From Ruminococcaceae bacterium UBA2857 (GTDB taxonomy: Bacteria; Bacillota; Clostridia; Oscillospirales; Acutalibacteraceae), in contig DEFH01000022.1 in assembly GCA_002350705.1 (NCBI GenBank), positions 1 through 5,419 on the forward strand: DNA of 5,419 nt. The letters run 5' to 3'. A model generated the notes under the pieces. That model made no database searches. It was not told the origin of the DNA and worked only from the letters and a program-made list of their open reading frames with translations. Positions within the stretch are counted from its first letter, which is position 1. Each line of letters starts with the position of its first letter. The position numbers were made by a program, and so were the translations under genes. Of this stretch, positions 1 through 5,391 are shown piece by piece.

Positions 1-505
1 TATATTCTCCGCTGCCGCCTGTTGCCGAACCCGTCAGAACTATTTCACTGCCTACTGCTGCCATTTCTGCACTGATACTTGACATATTGACAAGGGTATT
101 TTTCACAGCAACATCAAATCTTTTTTCGGCAACCTTGCCTTTGGAATCCTTGACTCTGATGCATACGTTGTAAGTCGTTTCCTTGGTGGGCTTAAATGAC
201 GAAGACGTGTTCTCGCTGTAGGCAACAACATTCCAATTGGTATCTTCCTCCCTTTTGTAATAGTAGGCATACAGATATTCACCGCTGCCACCGGAAGCCG
301 CTCCTGTCATCATGACCTCACTGCCCAATGAAATGCTTTCTGCCGAAAGGAATGACAGATTTTCCAATACGATATTTTGTGCCGACTGCGAAGAAATATC
401 CGTACTTTCCACCGCCTGCACCTGAAATATGGGAACACTTCCTCCCATAAGTATCACAGCTGACAATGCTGCTGATATGGTTTTCTTCAAAATGATTCTT
501 TTCAT
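1..505 (-). CDS. Secreted protein with Y_Y_Y-like repeats, N-terminal part (cut by window edge)
   Basis: Open frame reading leftward from an ATG at 505-503 with no stop before the window edge; 168 codons are visible. The first 31 residues form a signal peptide: MKRIILKK, a hydrophobic stretch (about 9-27), then a cleavage site after VQA at 29-31. Residues about 47-135 are one complete repeat with the same pattern as the repeats of the next gene: GGSGEY, YAYYYK, a Trp at 91, F-KPT, TTYNVCIRVKDSKGKVAEKRFDV. A second repeat starts near 137 (LVNMSSIS) and runs off the edge at GGSGEY. The pattern matches the triple-tyrosine (Y_Y_Y) beta-sandwich family of secreted clostridial proteins. The start is supported by AGAGGG at 516-521, 10 nt upstream, and by a promoter at 542-569. 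The likely role is extracellular or cell-surface. It may carry a transglutaminase-like domain like its paralog, but that part lies outside the window. Real gene: high confidence; precise function unknown. Confidence 0.88.
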   Translation of the reverse strand, partial: MKRIILKKTISAALSAVILMGGSVPIFQVQAVESTDISSQSAQNIVLENLSFLSAESISLGSEVMMTGAASGGSGEYLYAYYYKREEDTNWNVVAYSENTSSSFKPTKETTYNVCIRVKDSKGKVAEKRFDVAVKNTLVNMSSISAEMAAVGSEIVLTGSATGGSGEY

Positions 506-529
506 AATTCCCAAACCCTCTTTTCCGAT

Positions 530-551
530 TTGTTATAATATATTATAACAA
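530..551. repeat. 22-bp perfect palindrome over the -10 box of the gene at 1-505
   Basis: The half-site TTGTTATAATA is followed directly by its exact reverse complement, centred between 540 and 541. The palindrome contains the TATAAT of the leftward promoter and spans roughly -16 to +6 relative to its predicted start. A repressor site is plausible, but the symmetry is made mostly of A/T bases and partly follows from the TATAAT motif itself. Confidence 0.6.
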
Positions 552-569
552 TATAGTAAATTTTTTCAA
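542..569 (-). promoter_or_regulatory. Sigma-A-type promoter of the secreted-repeat gene at 1-505
   Basis: Read on the minus strand: TTGAAA (564-569), a 16-nt spacer, then TATAAT (542-547). The start would fall near 535, giving a leader of about 30 nt before the ATG at 505. The neighbouring 2401 gene has almost the same leader length. This promoter lies downstream of the terminator at 638-679, so the gene can be transcribed independently. Confidence 0.7.
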
Positions 570-573
570 TATT

Positions 574-601
574 TTGGACTTAAAAATAGCATTATGTCCA
601 A
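574..601. repeat. Inverted repeat TTGGAC-N16-GTCCAA upstream of the -35 box
   Basis: TTGGAC at 574-579 and its exact reverse complement GTCCAA at 596-601 flank a 16-nt AT-rich spacer. The centre lies about 52 bp upstream of the predicted transcription start and the left arm begins 4 bp beyond the -35 box. Partial extension (AATATT on both outer sides, with 2 extra T on the left) lengthens the symmetry. The position suits an activator site; the binding protein is unknown. Confidence 0.4.
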
Positions 602-637
602 TATTCTTCATTTATTTATGTATATTTGCATTATGAC

Positions 638-679
638 AAAAAATACCTCAGACATACAATAATGCCCAAGGTATTTTTT
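638..679 (-). terminator. Intrinsic terminator of the transglutaminase-like gene
   Basis: On the minus strand an 18-nt arm AAAAAATACCTTGGGCAT, a 6-nt loop TATTGT and an 18-nt arm ATGTCTGAGGTATTTTTT pair fully, with three G-U pairs in the middle. The T run follows the GC-containing part, as in Rho-independent terminators. It lies 24 nt after the stop codon of the gene at 704-2401. In the plus-strand RNA the three G-U positions become A-C mismatches, so the hairpin is tuned for leftward transcripts, although the paired A and T runs could give weak activity both ways. Confidence 0.88.
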
Positions 680-703
680 ATTCCGTATCAGACTAAGAAA
701 TAT

Positions 704-2401
704 TTATGAGAAGTAAATAATCATCTGCTGGTATCCGTCAAATTTCCAGTCCATATACTCACAGCTTGCACCGTAATAACCGGCTGCACGACAAGCCGCC
801 ATCATGATTTCATTATCATTCATACTGTTTTTAGGATAAATGAGGGTAAATGTTTTCATACCGTCACCGGATGCTGCTCTGGCTGCTTTTTGCACATCGT
901 TCGTATTTTCACAATAATACCAATATTTATGGCTGTTAATATCATCCGCCAGCACTTCATCAATCAGTTTGTCGAAAGGCTGAGGAGTGATACAGTTCTG
1001 CCTGAAAATATCTTTATCAAAGATATGGTCTTTCTGAATCACGCTGTCGGGAATCAGAAAATAATCATAACTCAGGTTATCAAAAAGAGCCTCTCCCGAA
1101 ACAACAGGATCATCCCACGTCACATCAATATTATACCATTTGCCGTCCACTTTCACCTGATTCCAAGCATGAGGTCCGCCATTGCCGGTACCGGTCACTC
1201 TCAGCGAATCCAGACCTGCACATTCTGCCATTTTGACAAAAGCTTTGGAATAACCATCACACACGGCTTTGTGTGTTGCAAACAGCCCCTCTGCCGTATA
1301 AGATGTATCGGGAATGGTACCGTTATTATAATTTTCTATATCGTATTCCACGTTATTGACCAACCAGTCATGAATTGCTTTAACCTTCTGTATTTCCGTC
1401 ATGGAGTTGTCAATGATACTTTCCACAATCTCTGTGGCAGGATTAAAGGGCTTGATGACAGATAAATCAAAGTATTGTTTGACAACCGCACCTGTAGCAT
1501 CCTTTACTTTGATACAGAGCTGATACTCTCCCACATTGTCCGGAGTAAAACGTACAGATTTGACCGTACTGAAATTTTTCAGAGTTGTCCATGAAGAGGA
1601 ATTTGGTTTTTTAACAAAGTAGGCATACTGACAGCTGCCGTTGCCGCCGCTCGCCACACCTTTCAGAATCACACTGTTTCCCTTTTCGATTTCGGTCTCG
1701 CTGACAGAAGAATTATTGACGAGCAGCTTGACAGCAAGTTTGAGGTATTTTTTAGCAACGGCTCCGTTGCTGTCCTTTACCTTGATACAAATGTCATAAT
1801 CCGTGGCAGCCGCAGGCGTAAAGGCAACAGAAGCATTGGAGCTGAAATCCTGTTTTGTCATCCATTTGGAATCGGCAGCTTTTTTGCAGAAAAAGGCATA
1901 GGTATAATCACCGCTGCCGCCCGAAGCCGCTCCTGTCATGGTCACTTTCTGACCTTTGGTAATGCTGTCGGAACTGATGGAGGAATCATTGACAAGTGCT
2001 GTATCCACTGGAATATCAAAGTATTTTTTATAAACGGAACCGCCCGCATCTTTGACTTTGACACAGATATTGTAAGTTGTTGCGGTAGCAGGTGTCAAGG
2101 TAACAGAGGTGGTACTGCTGAAATTCTTTTTGGTGGTCCATTTGGTATCAGCGGCCTTCTTGTAGAAATAAGCATAGGTACATCCATTAAGTTCAGAAGC
2201 ACCTTTCACAGTAATGGACTGTCCCAGGGTAATGCGGGAAGCACTGACAGAGGAACTGTTCGGTACTGCTGCCACAACAGAAGCAGCAGTACCGCTGACT
2301 TGTTCTGCCGCTGAGACACTGACTGCCGCCATGCCCCCCATCATCACAGACAATGCCAGTGCTGCGGTAAAAAACTTTCTTGTATATCTTTTAGCAGTCA
2401 T
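704..2401 (-). CDS. Secreted transglutaminase-like protein with three Y_Y_Y-like repeats
   Basis: Protein of 565 residues. Residues 1-32 are a signal peptide (MTAKRYTRKF, hydrophobic core 11-27, cleavage near SVSAA/EQ). Three beta-sandwich repeats of about 88 residues follow (about 46-132, 137-225, 227-315), each with a YAYF/YAFF strand, a Trp (88, 180, 271), F-TP or L-TP, and a Y-x-(I/L)-C-(V/I)-K-V-K-D strand; this fits the triple-tyrosine family. Residues about 325-432 match the transglutaminase-like core: KVKAIHDWLVNNVEYD, then AVCDGYSKAF with Cys381, GGPHAW with His411, and YNIDVTWDDP with Asp426, the expected catalytic triad order. YDYFLIPDSVI-KDH (445-459) is a usual tail of such domains. 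The last 100 residues are unassigned. No LPXTG, dockerin or obvious wall-binding repeat is seen, so attachment is unclear. Such bacterial domains may act as peptidases or cross-linking enzymes; substrate unknown. The start is fixed by AAGGA 7 nt upstream and a promoter 38 nt upstream. Confidence 0.93.
   Translation of the reverse strand: MTAKRYTRKFFTAALALSVMMGGMAAVSVSAAEQVSGTAASVVAAVPNSSSVSASRITLGQSITVKGASELNGCTYAYFYKKAADTKWTTKKNFSSTTSVTLTPATATTYNICVKVKDAGGSVYKKYFDIPVDTALVNDSSISSDSITKGQKVTMTGAASGGSGDYTYAFFCKKAADSKWMTKQDFSSNASVAFTPAAATDYDICIKVKDSNGAVAKKYLKLAVKLLVNNSSVSETEIEKGNSVILKGVASGGNGSCQYAYFVKKPNSSSWTTLKNFSTVKSVRFTPDNVGEYQLCIKVKDATGAVVKQYFDLSVIKPFNPATEIVESIIDNSMTEIQKVKAIHDWLVNNVEYDIENYNNGTIPDTSYTAEGLFATHKAVCDGYSKAFVKMAECAGLDSLRVTGTGNGGPHAWNQVKVDGKWYNIDVTWDDPVVSGEALFDNLSYDYFLIPDSVIQKDHIFDKDIFRQNCITPQPFDKLIDEVLADDINSHKYWYYCENTNDVQKAARAASGDGMKTFTLIYPKNSMNDNEIMMAACRAAGYYGASCEYMDWKFDGYQQMIIYFS
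1457..2266 (-). repeat. Three tandem repeats encoding Y_Y_Y-like domains
   Basis: The three protein repeats of the transglutaminase-like gene are encoded at about 2003-2266, 1727-1993 and 1457-1723. They share the order GASELNG/GGSGDY/GGNGSC, YAYF-KK or YAFF-KK, W-T-K/L, FSS or FST, TP, Y-x-x-C-x-KVKD and a final KKYFDI, KKYLKL or KQYFDL strand. Similarity is clear in protein but only moderate in DNA, so the duplications within the gene are not very recent. Confidence 0.8.
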
Positions 2402-2438
2402 CGGAAATTCCTTCTTTCATTCAAATATTCTTATTTAT

Positions 2439-2467
2439 ATTATACGTTATTTTTGCTTTAAAATCAA
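2439..2467 (-). promoter_or_regulatory. Sigma-A-type promoter of the transglutaminase-like gene
   Basis: On the minus strand: TTGATT (2462-2467), a 17-nt spacer, TATAAT (2439-2444). Transcription should start near 2432, leaving a leader of about 30 nt with AAGGA at 2409-2413 and the ATG at 2401. No long structured leader or riboswitch fits in this space. Confidence 0.78.
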
Positions 2468-2483
2468 GTCTTTATTCGGATTG

Positions 2484-2500
2484 TTGATATTTTTTATCAA
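2484..2500. repeat. Short inverted repeat between the divergent promoters
   Basis: TTGATA and TATCAA arms surround a TTTTT loop. It lies 17 bp upstream of the leftward -35 box and about 58 bp upstream of the rightward -35 box. It could be a shared operator, but in AT-rich DNA a 6-bp arm can arise by chance. Confidence 0.3.
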
Positions 2501-2557
2501 AAATGCCATTTATAAGTTTTATGATTTTTCTTCCTTTTGTGTACAGGAATAAAACTC

Positions 2558-2586
2558 TTGACTAAATCCGCAAAGGGAATTATAAT
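2558..2586 (+). promoter_or_regulatory. Sigma-A-type promoter of the leuB operon
   Basis: TTGACT (2558-2563), a 17-nt spacer and a perfect TATAAT (2581-2586). Transcription should start near 2593, giving a leader of about 50 nt before leuB. That is too short for a T-box or a leader-peptide attenuator, the common leucine controls. The 90 bp between this -35 and the divergent -35 at 2462-2467 is the probable control region for both directions. Confidence 0.8.
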
Positions 2587-2628
2587 TTATATTGGCGAAA
2601 CAGCGTATTGCTGACTATCAAAAGCGAG

Positions 2629-2634
2629 AAGGAG
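2629..2634 (+). promoter_or_regulatory. Ribosome binding site that fixes the leuB start
   Basis: AAGGAG lies 8 nt before the ATG at 2643. The in-frame TTG at 2592 sits at the predicted transcription start and could not be preceded by a ribosome binding site on this transcript. The 17 extra residues it would add are also not LeuB-like, so 2643 is the start. Confidence 0.88.
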
Positions 2635-2642
2635 AGTATCAA

Positions 2643-3713
2643 ATGAAAAATTATAACATTACATTGCTCAAGGGTGACGGTATCGGTCCCGAAATTGTCA
2701 ATGAAGCTGTCAAAGTTCTGGACAGAACTGCTGAAAAGTTCGGTTTCACCGTGACCTACACAGAGGCACTGTTAGGCGGCTGTGCCATCGATGCCACAGG
2801 TGTTCCGCTTCCTCAGGAAACCATTGACAAATGCAAAGCTTCCGACTCTGTTCTGCTCGGAGCGGTAGGCGGTCCGAAGTGGGATACACAGCCCGGCAAT
2901 AATCGTCCCGAAGCAGGCTTACTCGGTATCAGAGGAGCACTCGGATTATTTGCGAATCTGCGTCCTGCCGTCATCTTTGAACAGTTAAAAGATGCGTCTC
3001 CGCTGAAAAGTGAAATTATCGGTGATGCAATGGACATCATGATTGTCAGAGAACTGACCGGCGGCATTTATTTCGGCAAAAGAGGAAACTTTGAAGAAGA
3101 CGGTATAAAAGCCGCTTATGATACCGAAAAATACAACGTCAAAGAAATTGAACGTATCGGCAGAGTTGCCTTTGATATGGCAATGAAGAGAAATAAAAAG
3201 CTGACCAGTGTCGACAAGGCAAACGTACTGGATTCCTCAAGACTTTGGAGAGCTACGATGATGGAACTTTCCAAAGAATATCCCGAAGTGGAACTGAATC
3301 ATTTGTATGTCGATAACTGTGCGATGCAGCTCGTCAGAAATCCCAAACAGTTTGACGTTATCGTCACTTCCAATATTTTTGGTGATATTTTGTCTGACGA
3401 GGCTTCCATGATCAGCGGTTCTATCGGTATGCTGGCGTCTGCAAGCCTGAACAGCACAAAACTCGGTATGTATGAACCGATTCACGGATCTGCTCCCGAT
3501 ATTGCAGGAAAAGGCATTGCCAATCCTCTGGCAACGATTCTGTCTGTTGCCATGATGCTGAGATACTCTCTTGACGAACCGCAGGCTGCCGATGCCATTG
3601 AAAAAGCTGTTGCAGAAGTGCTGAAAACTCACAGAACTCCCGACATCTATACAGAGGGTACGCAGAAAGTCTCTACTGCCGAAATGGGCGATGCCGTTTG
3701 TGCATTGATATAA
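2643..3713 (+). CDS. leuB: 3-isopropylmalate dehydrogenase
   Basis: Oxidises 3-isopropylmalate with NAD+ to 2-isopropyl-3-oxosuccinate, which loses CO2 to give 2-oxoisocaproate (4-methyl-2-oxopentanoate), the third stage of leucine synthesis; cytoplasmic. The protein has 356 residues, the usual length. The N-terminal strand-helix ITLLKGDGIGPEIV is typical of the isocitrate/isopropylmalate dehydrogenase family. LLGAVGGPKWD (71-81), RPEAGLLGIR (88-97), FANLRP (103-108) and RELTGGIYFG (136-145) are LeuB hallmarks and argue against isocitrate or tartrate dehydrogenase. Substrate and metal residues appear intact: Arg97, Arg107, Arg136, Tyr143, Lys192, Asp224, Asp248, Asp252. The spacings 97/107 and 224/248/252 equal those of the Thermus enzyme. 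HGSAPDIAGKGIANP (281-295) is the NAD+-binding segment. It is the first gene of a probable operon with two sodium-pump subunit genes; leuA, leuC and leuD are not in the window. Related enzymes can also act on D-malate, so a wider substrate range cannot be excluded. Confidence 0.96.
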   Translation: MKNYNITLLKGDGIGPEIVNEAVKVLDRTAEKFGFTVTYTEALLGGCAIDATGVPLPQETIDKCKASDSVLLGAVGGPKWDTQPGNNRPEAGLLGIRGALGLFANLRPAVIFEQLKDASPLKSEIIGDAMDIMIVRELTGGIYFGKRGNFEEDGIKAAYDTEKYNVKEIERIGRVAFDMAMKRNKKLTSVDKANVLDSSRLWRATMMELSKEYPEVELNHLYVDNCAMQLVRNPKQFDVIVTSNIFGDILSDEASMISGSIGMLASASLNSTKLGMYEPIHGSAPDIAGKGIANPLATILSVAMMLRYSLDEPQAADAIEKAVAEVLKTHRTPDIYTEGTQKVSTAEMGDAVCALI

Positions 3714-3737
3714 ACGGATATTGCAGGGGGAATTGGT

Positions 3738-4124
3738 ATGGAAAATTTACAACTGGCACTGACATTACTGCTGGCCGGCTTTGTCATCGTATTTATTGTA
3801 TTGATACTTCTTATCTTTATCATTACCTTATACGGAAAAATCATACAGTCTGCACAGCATACCGTCGAAAATAAAAAAAACAAACAACAAGTCCAAAAAA
3901 ACAAAATCATCTCTGCTGCAGAAAAACCTGCTATACAAGCATCTGTCAGCGATGAACCCGAAAACAGTGATGAAATCCCCGAAGAAATTGTTGCTGTCAT
4001 TGCTGCCGCAGTAGATGCCCTTTACGGCACCAAGCCTCATAAAATAAAAAGTGTCAAGCGTTCCCGCTCGGTGCGTTCCGCATGGGGCAACGCAGGTCTT
4101 GCCGAAAATACAAAACCCTTTTAA
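3738..4124 (+). CDS. oadG: Sodium-pump decarboxylase gamma subunit (OadG family)
   Basis: Protein of 128 residues with one strong N-terminal membrane helix (about 7-32, ALTLLLAGFVIVFIVLILLI and on), a Lys/Gln/Asn-rich stretch (46-56), an acidic linker (70-83), a helix EEIVAVIAAAVDALYG (82-97) and a basic tail ending SAWGNAGLAENTKPF. This order and the SAW--AG--ENT-PF ending are typical of clostridial OadG/MmdD-type gamma subunits. In the studied pumps the gamma subunit anchors and stabilises the complex, linking the soluble carboxyltransferase to the membrane beta subunit. The ATG is preceded by AGGGGG (3725-3730), 7 nt away. The gap to leuB is 24 nt and to the beta gene 28 nt, with no terminator, so co-transcription is likely. 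Whether the pump uses oxaloacetate, methylmalonyl-CoA or another acid cannot be told from this subunit; the symbol denotes the family only. Confidence 0.85.
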   Translation: MENLQLALTLLLAGFVIVFIVLILLIFIITLYGKIIQSAQHTVENKKNKQQVQKNKIISAAEKPAIQASVSDEPENSDEIPEEIVAVIAAAVDALYGTKPHKIKSVKRSRSVRSAWGNAGLAENTKPF

Positions 4125-4152
4125 GAATCTGTAACAGAAAGGAAGAAACGGA

Positions 4153-5391
4153 ATGGAAATTTTTAATCAGTTGTGGGAGATTATCCTGCATCTGTATCGG
4201 GATTCAGGATTGGCTTCTCTCGGCTGGCAAAATTATGTAATGATAGGAATTTCATTTATTTTAATGTTTCTTGCCATTAAAAAGCAGTATGAACCGCTCC
4301 TGCTGCTGCCGATTGCTTTCGGTATGATGCTGGTCAATATTTTTCCGGGCATTATGGGAAACCCGTCTACGCAGTTAATGACACTCGAACAGCTGCAAGC
4401 TGCCAATCTTGATCCTGCCTCTTACACAACAACCATATTTAACGATGTTACCTATTACAATGTCACAGAGAATGGCGGCTTGTTCTATTATCTGTATCAA
4501 GGTGTACATTTAGGAATCTTTCCGCCACTGATTTTCCTTGGAATCGGTGCCATGACAGATTTCGGTCCGCTCATCTCCAATCCCAAAAGCTTTATTCTGG
4601 GTGCCGCTGCACAAATCGGTATCTTTATTACTTTTATCGGTGCTACCTTGCTCGGATTCCTGCCCAAAGAAGCCGGTTCCATCGCCATTATCGGCGGTGC
4701 GGACGGTCCGACAGCTATCTTTGTAACATCCAAATTATCACCGGAACTGCTCGGACCTATCGCAGTAGCAGCTTATTCCTATATGGCACTGGTGCCGATT
4801 ATCCAGCCGCCTATCATGAGACTGCTCACAACCAAAAAAGAGCGTTCCATTGTCATGGAACAGCTCAGACCGGTTTCCAAAGTGGAAAAGATCATCTTCC
4901 CGATCGTCGTTGTTGTACTGGTAGCCATTCTGCTGCCCGATGCTGCTCCGCTTGTGGGTATGCTGATGCTGGGAAATCTCTTTAAAGAGAGCGGTGTGGT
5001 TGACAGAATCGCCAAAACCGCTCAGAATGAACTGATGAATATCGTTACAATATTCCTTGGAACAACTGTCGGTGCAACTGCAAGCGGTACTCTGTTCCTG
5101 ACACCAAAAACTCTTGGTATTATTGCATTAGGTTTGATTGCGTTCTGTCTGGGAACAGCGTGCGGTGTACTGTTCGGCAAAATCATGTGCTGGGCAACGC
5201 ACGGAAAAGTCAATCCCTTGATTGGCTCGGCAGGCGTTTCCGCTGTACCGATGGCGGCTCGTATCTCTCAGAAAGTCGGTCAGGAAGAAAATCCCGGCAA
5301 TTTCCTGCTCATGCACGCCATGGGACCGAATGTGGCAGGCGTTATCGGTTCCGCCGTTGCCGCAGGTGTTCTTATCAGTGTTCTGAAGTAA
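4153..5391 (+). CDS. oadB: Sodium-translocating decarboxylase beta subunit (OadB/MmdB/GcdB family)
   Basis: Membrane protein of 412 residues that decarboxylates carboxybiotin on the carrier subunit and couples this to export of Na+. The N-terminal part (WQNYVMIGISFILMFLAIKKQYEPLLLLPIAFG) is the usual family start; GIFPPLIFLGIGAMTDFGPL (121-140) and GGADGPTAIF-TSKL (181-195) are signatures. Residues corresponding to those shown important in Klebsiella OadB are all present at the same spacing: Asp184 (for D203), Tyr210 (Y229), Asn354 (N373), Ser363 (S382), Arg370 (R389), Asn393 (N412), so the pump should be active. Residues about 67-107 form a polar loop that seems longer than in short family members. 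The start is set by AAAGGA (4138-4143), 9 nt upstream. The carboxyltransferase and biotin carrier are not in the window. The substrate is therefore open; oxaloacetate or methylmalonyl-CoA are both possible and the symbol denotes the family. Confidence 0.94.
   Translation: MEIFNQLWEIILHLYRDSGLASLGWQNYVMIGISFILMFLAIKKQYEPLLLLPIAFGMMLVNIFPGIMGNPSTQLMTLEQLQAANLDPASYTTTIFNDVTYYNVTENGGLFYYLYQGVHLGIFPPLIFLGIGAMTDFGPLISNPKSFILGAAAQIGIFITFIGATLLGFLPKEAGSIAIIGGADGPTAIFVTSKLSPELLGPIAVAAYSYMALVPIIQPPIMRLLTTKKERSIVMEQLRPVSKVEKIIFPIVVVVLVAILLPDAAPLVGMLMLGNLFKESGVVDRIAKTAQNELMNIVTIFLGTTVGATASGTLFLTPKTLGIIALGLIAFCLGTACGVLFGKIMCWATHGKVNPLIGSAGVSAVPMAARISQKVGQEENPGNFLLMHAMGPNVAGVIGSAVAAGVLISVLK

Noticed and set aside
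559..573. Possible CodY-like box over the -35 of the left gene
   Set aside because: AATTTTTTCAATATT has three mismatches to AATTTTCWGAAAATT in very AT-rich DNA, so chance matches are expected.
638..679. Terminator hairpin considered as part of a mobile element end or small RNA
   Set aside because: No matching copy, target duplication or promoter is present; its position 24 nt after a stop codon explains it as a terminator.
890..1465. Plus-strand open frame of 191 codons antisense to the transglutaminase-like gene
   Set aside because: It lies wholly opposite a well-supported gene with recognisable domains, and its translation has no recognisable motif, promoter or convincing ribosome binding site.
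1457..2266. Repeats considered as a CRISPR array or DNA-level tandem repeat
   Set aside because: The periodicity is about 270 nt, in frame, and conserved in protein rather than DNA, as expected for repeated domains.
2214..2552. Plus-strand open frame of 112 codons with a hydrophobic part across the divergent intergenic region
   Set aside because: It overlaps the signal-peptide end of the minus-strand gene and both promoters; the hydrophobic residues come from AT-rich DNA read through.
2592..2642. A longer leuB beginning at TTG 2592
   Set aside because: The TTG coincides with the predicted transcription start, has no usable ribosome binding site, and the added 17 residues do not resemble LeuB, whereas ATG 2643 has AAGGAG 8 nt upstream.
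3237..3632. Minus-strand open frame opposite leuB
   Set aside because: Antisense shadow of a highly conserved enzyme; no independent start signal.
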